Assembly: GCF_026004075.1 (NCBI RefSeq)
Contig: NZ_BPIK01000001.1
Location: 908,041-972,040, forward strand
DNA: 64,000 bases
Source of the DNA: Meiothermus sp.
GTDB lineage: Bacteria > Deinococcota > Deinococci > Deinococcales > Thermaceae
Reading direction: 5' to 3'
Below the pieces are notes generated by a model. The model ran no database searches. It was not told the origin of the DNA and saw only the letters and a list, made by a program, of their open reading frames with translations. Shown in pieces: positions 1 through 9,600 of this stretch. Made by a program: the position numbers and the translations under genes. Within the stretch, counting starts at the first letter, position 1. Each line of letters begins with the position of its first letter.

Positions 1-738
1 CAGGTTGTAATCAAGGACAGCGATCTTTCAGAGAATGTTGGAAGCGGCCTATCCTTATACGACGGTAGCGCCGGACAGGTAGATAACACCCTATTCGAGC
101 AGAACGAAGCCAGCGGCATAGAGCTGTTTGACCGTAGCCAGCTAACCCTGGAAAACAGCGACCTCCAAATGAACGGCGAGTTTGGCTTGTATGTGGCGGA
201 TGCTGCCAGCGCGACAGCCAGAGAGAACTCCATTCAACAAAATACCTTTAGCGGCGTGCTGGCTCGAGACCAGGCCCAGGTGACCCTGGAAAACAACGAC
301 ATCCTGAGCAACAAGGAGGCCGGCATTTTGTGTGTGGGTCTGGCCACAAGCGTCATTCGCAATAACCTAATCGAGAAGAACGCAACCAACGGCATCGGCG
401 TTAGCGAGAAAGCCCGTGTGCTGGCTATTAACAACCTCGTTCGCGGCAACGCCGAGTTTGGGCTAGCCGCCAGCAAAGAGGCTGTAGTATCAGCTCAACA
501 AAATACGATTGAATTCAGCGGTTATAGCGGCATTTTAGCCCGCGACAATGTGCAGGTCATCCTCGAGCGCAACCTCCTGCAAAACAACGGCGAACACGGG
601 ATTTTCTTCGTGGGCAATGCGGGGGGCCGGGCCCAGGGCAACGAGTGCAAGCAGAACAAGCTCACCGACCTCTATCTGGAAAAGAGCAGCAACCCCACCC
701 TAGGCACAAACGCCTGCAAGGTCGAGCGGCAGCCCTAG
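1..738 (+). CDS. Right-handed parallel beta-helix repeat protein (5' truncated)
   Basis: The frame is open from the first base, so the N-terminus lies outside the window; 245 residues are visible. The sequence is built of repeats of about 22-24 residues with recurring small and Asn residues (variants of NxIxxNxxxGI and ARDxAQVxLExN), the pattern of beta-helix proteins of the pectate-lyase/NosD type. No catalytic site is recognisable in the visible part. In the family this fold serves polysaccharide lyases, surface proteins and periplasmic proteins such as NosD; which one applies cannot be told here. It ends one base before the convergent hisH stop codon. Confidence 0.8.
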   Translation, partial: QVVIKDSDLSENVGSGLSLYDGSAGQVDNTLFEQNEASGIELFDRSQLTLENSDLQMNGEFGLYVADAASATARENSIQQNTFSGVLARDQAQVTLENNDILSNKEAGILCVGLATSVIRNNLIEKNATNGIGVSEKARVLAINNLVRGNAEFGLAASKEAVVSAQQNTIEFSGYSGILARDNVQVILERNLLQNNGEHGIFFVGNAGGRAQGNECKQNKLTDLYLEKSSNPTLGTNACKVERQP

Positions 739-739
739 G

Positions 740-1339
740 CTACAGCCGGGAAGCGAAATACCGCCGGATGGCCTCGAGCAAAGCCAAACCCACAGCCCCG
801 CTCTTTTCTGGGTGGAATTGGGGAGCTACCACGTTACCCTGGGCATAAAGCGCGGTAAAGCAGGTTCCGCTGTAGTCGGTGACGCCCACGCTCCCCTCCA
901 CCAGCGGGGCAAAGTAGGAGTGCACAAAGTAGAAGTAGCGGCCCGATAGGTGCTGGAAGTGGGCGCTGTACTCCACCGTGTTCCACCCCATCTGCGGCAC
1001 CCGTGCGGCCTGGAAGCGGGCCAGCCGGCCCCGCACCAGGCCCAGCCCGGCGGTTTGGGGGGCTTCTTCGGAGCTTTCGAACAGGATTTGCATCCCCACA
1101 CAGATGCCCAAAAAAGGCTTGCCCAAGGCAATGTGCGCCCGCACCCCTTCCTCGAAGCCGGAGGCCTGAAACGAGCGCATGACCTGCCCAAAATGGCCCT
1201 GTCCCGGCAGCACCAGCAGGTCGTGCCCTACTACCTGGCGGGGGTCGTCCGAGACCGTGACCCGGTAGCCCGTGGCTTGCAGGGCCTTGGCGGCGCTGTG
1301 CAGGTTGCCCGAGCCGTAGTCAATCAGGAGGGTCTTCAT
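740..1339 (-). CDS. hisH: Imidazole glycerol phosphate synthase, glutaminase subunit HisH
   Basis: HisH hydrolyses glutamine and passes ammonia to HisF in histidine biosynthesis. The 199-residue protein begins MKTLLIDYGSGN, has the nucleophile elbow GICVGMQ with Cys80, and the His176/Glu178 pair in FHPEKS, completing the class I amidotransferase triad. Length is normal for the family. The start lies 4 nt after the hisB stop, and an open frame running further upstream is only hisB read in another frame. It is last in hisC-hisB-hisH; hisF and hisA are not in the window. Confidence 0.95.
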   Translation of the reverse strand: MKTLLIDYGSGNLHSAAKALQATGYRVTVSDDPRQVVGHDLLVLPGQGHFGQVMRSFQASGFEEGVRAHIALGKPFLGICVGMQILFESSEEAPQTAGLGLVRGRLARFQAARVPQMGWNTVEYSAHFQHLSGRYFYFVHSYFAPLVEGSVGVTDYSGTCFTALYAQGNVVAPQFHPEKSGAVGLALLEAIRRYFASRL

Positions 1340-1343
1340 GGCG

Positions 1344-1928
1344 CTACAGCACTTCCTTGGTGCTGGGCAGGTCGGGCCGGGTGAGGCGGGTGGCTTGGTA
1401 GAGGGCCCGGGCCAGGGCTTTGAAGGTGGCCTCGAGCACGTGGTGGGCTTCCCGGCCAGCCAAAAGCCGCACGTGCAGGGTGAGCCCCGCATGGTTGCAA
1501 AGCCCGCGCAAAAACTCCCGCAGGTGGTAGGCATTGAGGCCCCCGGCGCTCCCTTCGATGCCCAGTTCCTCGGGCACAAAGGCCAGGTGGCTGCGCCCGG
1601 ACAGATCCAGCACCACCTGCACCAGGGTTTCGTCCATGGGCACGCTGGCCTCGCCGTAGCGTTCGATACCCCGGCCCTCCCCCACGGCTTGCCGCAGGGC
1701 CATCCCCAGCACGATGCCCACATCTTCCACCAGGTGGTGCACGTCCACGGCCAGGTCGCCCGTGGCTTTGACCTCGAGCCCCAAGCGCCCGTGCCGCTGC
1801 AAAGCCAGAAGCATGTGATCCAGAAAGCCCAGCCCGGTCGAGATCTCTCCGCTCGAGGGTGCATCGAGGTTCAGGCTGAGGCGGATCTGGGTCTCGGCGG
1901 TGTTGCGTTCGATGGTAGCGCTACGCAT
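1344..1928 (-). CDS. hisB: Imidazoleglycerol-phosphate dehydratase HisB
   Basis: Monofunctional IGPD, the dehydratase of histidine biosynthesis, 194 residues. Visible motifs are GFLDHM, the metal-binding DVHHLVED and, near the C-terminus, GREAHHVLEATFKA, the two His-rich Mn2+-binding signatures of the family. The chosen ATG overlaps the hisC stop codon in ATGCGTAG, typical of translational coupling; the longer open frame upstream is hisC read out of frame. There is no N-terminal phosphatase domain, unlike the bifunctional E. coli enzyme. Confidence 0.95.
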   Translation of the reverse strand: MRSATIERNTAETQIRLSLNLDAPSSGEISTGLGFLDHMLLALQRHGRLGLEVKATGDLAVDVHHLVEDVGIVLGMALRQAVGEGRGIERYGEASVPMDETLVQVVLDLSGRSHLAFVPEELGIEGSAGGLNAYHLREFLRGLCNHAGLTLHVRLLAGREAHHVLEATFKALARALYQATRLTRPDLPSTKEVL

Positions 1929-2979
1929 GGGGCACCTCGGCCAGGGAAAAGGCGGCTTCCAGGAAGCGCTGGTTCTCCTGGGGCGCGCCCACCGAGACCC
2001 GGATGCAGCCCTCGAGGCCCGGATAGTGATCCTGCCGCCGCACCAGGATGCCCTGGCGTAGCAGCCCCTGGTAGGCCGCCGCCGCATCGGGGGTGCGGAT
2101 CAGAAGGAAGTTGGTCTGGCTTTCGTACACCCGCCAGGTGGGGTGCTTTTGCAGAGCCCGGAAGAGCTTTTCCCGCTCGGCTACCAGGGTCTGCACAATC
2201 CCCTGGACATAGCCGGGTGCCTCCAGCACCGTCAGGAGAATCTGGGCGGTGTGGGCCGGCAGGCCAAAAGGCGGAACAAAGTTCTGTACCACGTTGCACA
2301 CCTCCGGCGAGGCCAGCAGGTAGCCGGCCCGAATCCCCCCCAGGCCCCAGGCCTTGGAGAAGGTGCGCAGAAGGGCTACGCTGGGGTTGGCTCGAGCCAG
2401 CGGCGCATAATCCGTACCCGAAAACTGGTGGTAGGCCTCGTCTATGACCAGCAACCAGCCCGTCCGGGCGGCTTTGTCGGCCAGAAGTTGGATGTCCGCT
2501 TCGGCAAACAGCCGGGCCGTGGGGGCGTGGGGGTTGGGCAGAAACAGCACGCCCGGAGGGGTGTCCATGGCCTCGAGCAGAGCCTCTGTCGGCAGGGAGA
2601 AGCCGCCCTCGAGCGGAATTGCTTGGTAAGGCGTGGCCGAAATTTTGGCGGAGAATGCATAGTGCGGAAACGAAGGGGCGGTATCCAGCACATGGTTGGA
2701 GGCCTGTACCAGGGCTTGAATGAGCAGGTTGGAGCCCGGTGCAACCACTAGCCCCTCCATGGGCCAGCTCAGCCAGTCGGCCAGCTTTTCCCGCACGTCC
2801 TCGGCGTGGAGGTGCGGATACCGATTGAAATCCAGGCCCTGCAAACGCGCCAGAACCCGCTGCTTGAGTTCGGCGGGCAGGTCGTAGGGGCTCTCGTTCT
2901 GGTCGAGCTTGATGGGCGCATCTACCTTTTTGTAGGGGTAGCTGGGCAGTCCCTGTAAATGGGGCTTAAAGGCCTTCAC
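1921..2979 (-). CDS. hisC: Histidinol-phosphate aminotransferase HisC
   Basis: PLP-dependent fold type I aminotransferase converting imidazole acetol phosphate to histidinol phosphate; 352 residues, full length. It has the N-terminal substrate motif LDQNESP, the Asp of VIDEAYHQF, and the Schiff-base Lys209 in RTFSKAWGLGGIRAGY. The start is GTG. A -10-like GACAAT lies 6 nt upstream with TTGACG 17 nt further, so the mRNA may be leaderless. It is the first gene of hisC-hisB-hisH and divergent from bshA. Confidence 0.93.
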   Translation of the reverse strand: MKAFKPHLQGLPSYPYKKVDAPIKLDQNESPYDLPAELKQRVLARLQGLDFNRYPHLHAEDVREKLADWLSWPMEGLVVAPGSNLLIQALVQASNHVLDTAPSFPHYAFSAKISATPYQAIPLEGGFSLPTEALLEAMDTPPGVLFLPNPHAPTARLFAEADIQLLADKAARTGWLLVIDEAYHQFSGTDYAPLARANPSVALLRTFSKAWGLGGIRAGYLLASPEVCNVVQNFVPPFGLPAHTAQILLTVLEAPGYVQGIVQTLVAEREKLFRALQKHPTWRVYESQTNFLLIRTPDAAAAYQGLLRQGILVRRQDHYPGLEGCIRVSVGAPQENQRFLEAAFSLAEVPHA

Positions 2980-2985
2980 CCCCCG

Positions 2986-3014
2986 ATTGTCGGAACTCGT
3001 GGGCTGCCCGTCAA
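2986..3014 (-). promoter_or_regulatory. Putative promoter of hisCBH
   Basis: On the minus strand TTGACG (3009-3014) is followed after 17 nt by GACAAT (2986-2991), 6 nt before the hisC GTG. A 7-bp dyad, GCTGGGT (3028-3034) and ACCCAGC (3045-3051), lies just upstream and could be an operator. Both are inferred from sequence only. Confidence 0.45.
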
Positions 3015-3088
3015 GTATGGCCCGATGGCTGGGTGCAACCGTGAACCCAGCACCAATGCAGGCGGGGCGGATTCTTTAGGCTAAGGCC

Positions 3089-4207
3089 ATGCGAATCGGG
3101 ATGGTGTGCTATCCGGGCCTGGGCGGGAGCGGCATTGTGGCCTCGGAGCTGGCCGACCGGCTGGCCCGCCGGGGGCATCGGGTGTATCTGTTTGCTACCG
3201 AGCTGCCCATGCGTCTACCGGAAGGGAGTCCGGTGCAGTTTGCTGCGGTGGACGTACCCAATTATCCGGTGTTCCCCGCACCCCTCTACACCCTGGCGCT
3301 GGCGGGGGCGCTCGAGCGGGCCATCCGGGAGGAGGGCCTGGAGCTGATTCACACCCACTACGCCATCCCCCACGCGGTAGCCGCCGAGCTGGCCGCCGAG
3401 GGCCGCATTCCCCTGGTGCATACTCTGCACGGCACCGACGTCACCCTTCTGGGCATAGACCCCGCCTACCAGACCCTTACCGCCCGGGCCCTGCAAAAAG
3501 CCGCCGCCGTCACCGCCGTTTCCCAGAACCTGGCCCAGCAGGCCCAGCGCACTTTTGGGGTAAGCCCGCAGGTCATCTACAACGCCGTAGACACCGAGCG
3601 CTTCCGGCCCAACCCCCAGGCTAGGCGCTTCTATGCAGCCCAGGACGAGTTTCTGCTGGTGCACGCCTCCAACTTCCGGGCGGTCAAGCGCGTGGGCGAT
3701 ATCGTGCATGTTTTCGCTAAAATTCGCCAGAAGCTTAAGGCCCGGCTGGTCTTGGTGGGCAGCGGGCCGGAGCGGGCCGAGGCCCTTTCGATTGCCCATA
3801 ACCTGGGGGTAGACGATTGTGTGACCTCGCTGGCTACGGCCAAAAACCCCGAGGAGATCATTGGGGCGGCTGATGTGTTCCTGCTGGCCTCGGAGTACGA
3901 GGGGTTTGGTCAGTCGGGCCTCGAGGCCCTGGCCTGTGGGGTTCCGGTGGTAGCGACCCGCGTGGGCGGCGTGCCCGAGTGGCTTACCCCCGAGGTGGGC
4001 CGTCTGGTACCGTTTGGCGACCTGGAAGCTTTTGCTCAAGCGGTGGTGGAGGTGCTTACATCGCCCGGCCTCGAGCAGATGCGTGCTTCAGCCCGAAGCT
4101 ACGCCCAGACCCACTTCAACCCAGAACGAATCACCAGCCAGTATGAGCAGGTTTATCAGATGGCTGTAGGGTGCAAAAACCTCGAGCCCACAGCACCTGC
4201 CGAATGA
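3089..4207 (+). CDS. bshA: N-acetyl-alpha-D-glucosaminyl L-malate synthase BshA
   Basis: GT4-family retaining glycosyltransferase joining GlcNAc to L-malate, the first step of bacillithiol synthesis. The 372-residue protein starts MRIGMVCYPGLGGSG, the glycine-rich N-terminus typical of BshA, with HTLHGTDVT in the acceptor domain, HASNFRAVKR at the domain boundary, and the GT4 signature region ASEYEGFGQSGLEALACG in the C-terminal Rossmann domain. Length matches the family (about 375-380). bshB and bshC are not in the window, but a YpdA-type bacillithiol disulfide reductase lies at 40.9-41.9 kb. Confidence 0.88.
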   Translation: MRIGMVCYPGLGGSGIVASELADRLARRGHRVYLFATELPMRLPEGSPVQFAAVDVPNYPVFPAPLYTLALAGALERAIREEGLELIHTHYAIPHAVAAELAAEGRIPLVHTLHGTDVTLLGIDPAYQTLTARALQKAAAVTAVSQNLAQQAQRTFGVSPQVIYNAVDTERFRPNPQARRFYAAQDEFLLVHASNFRAVKRVGDIVHVFAKIRQKLKARLVLVGSGPERAEALSIAHNLGVDDCVTSLATAKNPEEIIGAADVFLLASEYEGFGQSGLEALACGVPVVATRVGGVPEWLTPEVGRLVPFGDLEAFAQAVVEVLTSPGLEQMRASARSYAQTHFNPERITSQYEQVYQMAVGCKNLEPTAPAE

Positions 4208-4262
4208 CAACCTGTGAAACCAGATTTGCACACGACATTCATATAATTGATATAGTCTCCTA

Positions 4263-4304
4263 ACAGAAGAGCAAAACCAGTGCTAAATTGCCGCGCTCTT
4301 CTGT
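4263..4304 (+). repeat. 10-bp perfect inverted repeat in the mscL leader
   Basis: ACAGAAGAGC (4263-4272) and GCTCTTCTGT (4295-4304) are exact reverse complements around a 22-nt loop. No T-run follows, so it is not a standard terminator. It lies downstream of a TATAGT at 4251-4256 (weak TTGCAC at 4226-4231) and 27 nt before the mscL start, so it would be in the mscL 5' UTR. Confidence 0.5.
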
Positions 4305-4331
4305 AGACGGTTGTATAACAAGGAGAATGAT

Positions 4332-4700
4332 ATGTTGGAAGGGTTCAAAAAGTTTATTTTTCGTGGGAATGTGATCGACCTGGCTGTAGGTGTGATTATT
4401 GGGGGTGCCTTCGGAGCTATTGTCAACTCGTTGGTTGCGGATATTATCACCCCCTTAATCGGTATGATATTTGGGGCTCCAGACTTCTCGAGCCTCAAGC
4501 TGGGGGCCATAAATATTGGGAAGTTTATCAACGCCCTGGTGAGTTTCTTGATGGTGGCCTTTGCGCTGTACTTCTTCGTGGTCACACCCATGAACAAACT
4601 GCAAGAGATGTCCAGGAAAAAAGAGCCAGAAGCGGCTCCCGCAGGCCCGCCGGAAGAGATTGTGCTTTTGCGGGAAATTCGCGACGCTTTGAAGAAATAA
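4332..4700 (+). CDS. mscL: Large-conductance mechanosensitive channel MscL
   Basis: Homopentameric inner-membrane channel that opens under membrane tension in hypo-osmotic shock. The 122-residue protein has the amphipathic N-terminal helix (MLEGFKKFIFRGNVIDLAVG), the glycine-rich TM1 pore region (AVGVIIGGAFGAIVNSL), a periplasmic loop, TM2, and a charged C-terminal helix (EIVLLREIRDALKK). The ATG at 4332 was chosen because AAGGAG (4320-4325) sits at proper spacing; an ATG 21 nt upstream would place the Shine-Dalgarno sequence inside the gene. A strong terminator follows. Confidence 0.95.
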   Translation: MLEGFKKFIFRGNVIDLAVGVIIGGAFGAIVNSLVADIITPLIGMIFGAPDFSSLKLGAINIGKFINALVSFLMVAFALYFFVVTPMNKLQEMSRKKEPEAAPAGPPEEIVLLREIRDALKK

Positions 4701-4716
4701 AGGGATGTGCATACCA

Positions 4717-4756
4717 GGTTCGGTTGGGTCATCGATGATCCAACCGAATCTTTTAT
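4717..4756 (+). terminator. Rho-independent terminator of mscL
   Basis: A stem of about 15 bp (4717-4731 with 4736-4750, two G-T wobbles, TCGA loop) is followed by TTTTATT. It separates mscL from the convergent rsmA. Confidence 0.85.
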
Positions 4757-4794
4757 TGCCTGGGGCGCTTTGTCGGCCTCGAGCAGGCTCGCAC

Positions 4795-6457
<1,663 letters not shown>

Positions 6458-6470
6458 AGCTATCCTTTGC

Positions 6471-7124
6471 TCAAGAGGCCTGACCTTTTAGCAAAGCCCG
6501 CAGCTCGCCGTAAAGTTTACGGGTTTCCTCGGGATGTTTGCCATACCCCCCATACTTCATCACGATTAGCGCAGCCTGCTTGCCCAGACCAGCCTGTCTA
6601 AGACGCTCAATTAAGCGATCGATAAGCTCCTGTGGCTCGGGCTTGGCCTCGCTGATGGGGGGAGGGGCAGGCTGGGATGGCTGAACCTCGAGGTCGGGCT
6701 GCTGATAATCTTCGCCCATGCCATCGAGCTGGGGTGGAACAAACTTTTCGCCGACGGGGTCGTAGTCAACCCATTGCCGTGGATAGCGGCCAATGCCAAA
6801 CTTGGCTGCCGCCCGCACCAATGCGTCGGCGAAAGCCGCTTTGAGGCTATTCCCCACGCCCACATCCTCTTTGGCAACGTCCATTATGGTAAGCCTGCAC
6901 TTGACCGCATAAAAACCGTCTGCCCGAGCTGGAATCTGAACCACTTCGTAGCTATCTTGCCAGCCCTGTATGCCAGCTACCTCGTCGAGGCGCTCCAGCA
7001 CGGCGCTGTGGCGCACAAAAGGTGTAATCAGGGCTCTTCGCTTATCTTTGGATAGGGCCTCCACCCGCCACTGCAATTCTTCGGGAGCGAAGGGTTCACT
7101 GAGCACATCCCAGACATCGTTCAT
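6471..7124 (-). CDS. ddrA: DdrA-like single-strand DNA annealing/end-protection protein (Rad52 family)
   Basis: 217 residues. The N-terminal about 140 residues match the Rad52/22 fold: LQWRVEALSKDKRRALITPF, LDEVAGIQGWQDSYEV, CRLTIMDV, then LKAAFADALVRAAAKFGIGRYPRQWVDY split by short gaps, a pattern shared by Rad52-like annealing proteins. A Pro/Gln/Glu-rich linker leads to a helical C-terminus. DdrA of Deinococcus binds 3' single-stranded ends and protects them after irradiation; the same role is inferred here. A -10-like TAGAAT (7133-7138, -) lies 8 nt before the ATG. Confidence 0.82.
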   Translation of the reverse strand: MNDVWDVLSEPFAPEELQWRVEALSKDKRRALITPFVRHSAVLERLDEVAGIQGWQDSYEVVQIPARADGFYAVKCRLTIMDVAKEDVGVGNSLKAAFADALVRAAAKFGIGRYPRQWVDYDPVGEKFVPPQLDGMGEDYQQPDLEVQPSQPAPPPISEAKPEPQELIDRLIERLRQAGLGKQAALIVMKYGGYGKHPEETRKLYGELRALLKGQAS

Positions 7125-7234
7125 TGACCATCATTCTATCAGTCTGGGTTGTAGCTATCACAACTAAGAACCTCCAATGGTGGGGGAGAGGCTATTGTGT
7201 TGCTTGGTACAGGTCAGCAGATCGGCCATCCATC

Positions 7235-7263
7235 TTGTAATGAGCCCGGTTCTTTTGTATACT
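7235..7263 (+). promoter_or_regulatory. Promoter of rplJ-rplL
   Basis: TTGTAA (7235-7240), 17-nt spacer, TATACT (7258-7263). Transcription from about 7270 would give a leader of about 214 nt ahead of rplJ. Confidence 0.6.
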
Positions 7264-7264
7264 C

Positions 7265-7400
7265 CCTGCTTGGTGTCCTTCCTCGGTCGTATGACCGCGA
7301 AGGCAGCCAAAGACAGCGACGGGCTCAGAAGCCTTAATCATGTCGCCGAGGCGCTCGTAGGGAAGCGTTTTCGTGGTACAGCGCTGGGATTTCCCTAGTC
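7265..7400 (+). ncRNA. Ribosomal protein L10 leader RNA
   Basis: The 5' UTR of rplJ carries the conserved blocks of the L10 leader: CAAAGACAGCGACGGGC, then AAGCCTTAATCATGTCGCCGA, closed by flanking stems. The CAAAGACAG and CTTAAT...CCGAGG elements form the kink-turn-like site to which the L10(L12)4 complex binds to repress its own operon. The match was recognised by eye; the borders are approximate. Confidence 0.75.
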
Positions 7401-7483
7401 CCAAGTCCAACGGGGGTTGATGCCGGCGGCTTGTGGCCCTGGCGGCTATGCCGTCGCACGCAATGCCCCTACCAGGAGGAACT

Positions 7484-8008
7484 TTGCCTAGCAAGCGCAA
7501 CATCGAACACCTCGAGGCGCTCACCGCTACCCTGAAAGGTACGGCAGGCTCGTTCTTCGTGGTGAACTACCAAGGGCTCGAGGCGGGCCCAACCGGGAAG
7601 CTTCGCAAGGTGATACGGGAAAAAGGTGGCGAGATGATCGTCGCCAAAAATACCCTCATCCGCAAAGCTATAAGCGACCTGGGGCTACCAGAGCTCGAGG
7701 GCCTGAATGGTCCCTCAGCGGTGGTAGTTTTCTCTGATCCCGCTGCAGTGGCAAAAGCCCTCAAGGAGTTCGCCAAGACGAACGATAAAGGCATTCCTGT
7801 TCTTAAAGCGGGTGTGCTCTCGGGACAGGCCCTAACGGGCAAGCAGGTAGAGGCCCTGGCCGACCTTCCCAGTCAGAAGGAACTGCAAGCCGAACTCGTC
7901 GGCGTGCTATCGGCCACGATGTCCAACTTCGTGGCTGTGCTGGGGGCAAAGGCTCAGGAATTCGTCGGCATCTTGGATGCCCAGGTTCAGAAACTAGAGG
8001 CCGCATAG
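7484..8008 (+). CDS. rplJ: 50S ribosomal protein L10
   Basis: Ribosomal stalk base protein that anchors L7/L12 dimers, 174 residues. It begins at a TTG codon ([13 protein letters not shown] aligns with the known Thermus N-terminus MPNKRN) preceded by AGGAGG at 7474-7479. An upstream ATG at 7433 would add 17 residues lying in the RNA leader. Typical features are [20 protein letters not shown] and the C-terminal helix that binds L12. rplL follows after 19 nt. Confidence 0.95.
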   Translation: MPSKRNIEHLEALTATLKGTAGSFFVVNYQGLEAGPTGKLRKVIREKGGEMIVAKNTLIRKAISDLGLPELEGLNGPSAVVVFSDPAAVAKALKEFAKTNDKGIPVLKAGVLSGQALTGKQVEALADLPSQKELQAELVGVLSATMSNFVAVLGAKAQEFVGILDAQVQKLEAA

Positions 8009-8027
8009 GCCAACAGGAGGATACAAA

Positions 8028-8405
8028 ATGGCTCTGGATATCGCTTCGATCAAGGCTCAACTTTCTGGCGCAACTGTGCTGGAACTCAAGCAACTCATCG
8101 ACGAACTGAAAGAAGAGTGGGGTGTAACCGCTGCTGCTCCGGTTGCTGTGGCTATGCCGGGCGCTGCTGCTGCGGCTGCTCCTGCTGCCGAAGAGAAGAC
8201 CGAGTTTGATGTGGTGCTCAAGGATGCTGGCGCTCAGAAGCTCAACGTCATTAAGGAGCTCCGCGCCATCACCGGCCTGGGTCTCAAAGAAGCCAAGGAT
8301 CTGGCCGAGCAGGGCGGCGTCGTCAAGGAAGGCGTGTCCAAAGACGAAGCCGAGAAGATCAAAAAGCAGCTCGAGGACGCCGGCGCCAAGGTCGAACTCA
8401 AGTAA
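8028..8405 (+). CDS. rplL: 50S ribosomal protein L7/L12
   Basis: 125-residue stalk protein that recruits translation factors and stimulates their GTPase activity. The N-terminal dimerisation and L10-binding domain (residues 1-33) is followed by an Ala-rich hinge and the C-terminal domain with [18 protein letters not shown] and [12 protein letters not shown]. It has a good Shine-Dalgarno sequence (AGGAGG), is second in rplJ-rplL, and ends in a strong terminator. Confidence 0.97.
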   Translation: MALDIASIKAQLSGATVLELKQLIDELKEEWGVTAAAPVAVAMPGAAAAAAPAAEEKTEFDVVLKDAGAQKLNVIKELRAITGLGLKEAKDLAEQGGVVKEGVSKDEAEKIKKQLEDAGAKVELK

Positions 8406-8422
8406 CTTCTTTTTGCTTTCAA

Positions 8423-8449
8423 CCCCCCAGCCACCGCTGGGGGGTTTTT
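8423..8449 (+). terminator. Rho-independent terminator of rplJ-rplL
   Basis: Perfect 9-bp stem CCCCCCAGC / GCTGGGGGG (8423-8431 and 8436-8444), CACC loop, then TTTTT. It also lies just before the convergent lipoprotein stop and could act in both directions. Confidence 0.92.
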
Positions 8450-8452
8450 GCC

Positions 8453-9526
8453 CTAGCGTCCTGGCACAAGAAAGGGTCCAAAAGGACTATCCGGAGGATC
8501 GTAGGGGCCGGCTACAAACTCGCCCATGCCTTTGGCCAAAACCCCCTGCCCCTGCCAGGTACCGCTGCCTATCACCGGGCCTTCCCAGTAGGCTACGCGG
8601 GTCGAGGAGGTCAGCAATTCCTGATCTTTGCGAAGGGGCTCGAGGCGAAGGCTTAGGCCCTCGGCCTCCACCTGCCAGACTAGACTATAGCTGCGTGCGC
8701 TGGACGAGACCCAGCTTTCTAGGGGAATCATCCGAAGGTTGTGGAGCGCCTGCACCTTTCCCTGGGTGTCAATTGCGGTCGCTGCAAGCTGGACAACCTC
8801 CCCTCTGGCATTCTTGACACGGTAGAGCATCAAATCTACCCCGTTGGAAAGGTGCAGACCAAACCAGTCCCACAAGGCCCCCAAGCCTGTAGGGTTGCCA
8901 CTCTGGCTCCCGATCTGATCGCCCCACTGATGATCCATCCAGGCTTCACCGCGCACGGCCCGGCCAGCGATGACACCCTCGAGGGCCATGCGGGTAAAGG
9001 ACACGTAATACATATGGCCGGTTTCAGCCGTGCCGGAGTAACCCGGTGGATGAACTACAGCGGGTTTGAGCGGGGTTAGGCGTACCTGGATGGGCCCGGC
9101 TGACAGGTGGTAGCCTGAGCCTTCTTGCACCAGCTTCCATTCGCCTTGCTCGAGCCGCAGGGGCGGAAACCGCACGAGGCTATCGCCTTGGGGCCGGTCG
9201 GTGCGGAAATCGAAGCGCTCTTCAAAGAGTTTTTGATTGGTGCGGAGGTCGGTCACGGCCAGGTGCGTAGCATGATAGGGGCCGGGAAAAAATATCGCAG
9301 GGTTTATCAGGCCAATTTGCCAGTTTTGCGGAGCATAGGCCTTGAAGAAGGCCCAGTGGAAGGCCAGCCCCTCCTCGGGTAGATAGCCGGAAACATACCA
9401 CCACTCCAAGGGTGTGTTATTGGGGCCCCAGTTGTCGGCTGTGGGTAAGCGGTTGGGATCTACGCCCTGCAGGGACGGGAGACAACCGGTAAGACCCAGC
9501 AATAGAACCATCAACCATAAGCGCAT
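8453..9526 (-). CDS. CrtC/AttH-like lipocalin-fold secreted lipoprotein
   Basis: 357 residues beginning with a lipoprotein signal peptide (MRLWLMVLLLGLTGC; lipobox LTGC). After it come the hallmarks of the AttH/CrtC (hydroxyneurosporene synthase-like) family: PLEWWYVSGYL near the N-terminus and GEAWMDHQWGDQ in the middle. Members of this double-lipocalin family hydrate carotenoids or are uncharacterised secreted proteins; the substrate here is unknown and the lipobox argues against a cytoplasmic carotenoid enzyme. The ATG at 9526 is preferred because a -10 box TACACT (9533-9538, -) lies 6 nt upstream, suggesting a leaderless mRNA. Confidence 0.78.
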   Translation of the reverse strand: MRLWLMVLLLGLTGCLPSLQGVDPNRLPTADNWGPNNTPLEWWYVSGYLPEEGLAFHWAFFKAYAPQNWQIGLINPAIFFPGPYHATHLAVTDLRTNQKLFEERFDFRTDRPQGDSLVRFPPLRLEQGEWKLVQEGSGYHLSAGPIQVRLTPLKPAVVHPPGYSGTAETGHMYYVSFTRMALEGVIAGRAVRGEAWMDHQWGDQIGSQSGNPTGLGALWDWFGLHLSNGVDLMLYRVKNARGEVVQLAATAIDTQGKVQALHNLRMIPLESWVSSSARSYSLVWQVEAEGLSLRLEPLRKDQELLTSSTRVAYWEGPVIGSGTWQGQGVLAKGMGEFVAGPYDPPDSPFGPFLVPGR

Positions 9527-9600
9527 AGATTTAGTGTAGCCAGGCAACGGCTTGGGTGGCTGTAGCTCAGGACGTAAACTGGACTCCGGCGAGACTCAGC

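Noticed and set aside
1338-2447. Long open frame of 369 codons antisense to hisB and hisC
   Set aside because: It lies fully opposite genes with clear catalytic motifs. Low stop density is expected in GC-rich DNA and the translated sequence has no sensible protein pattern.
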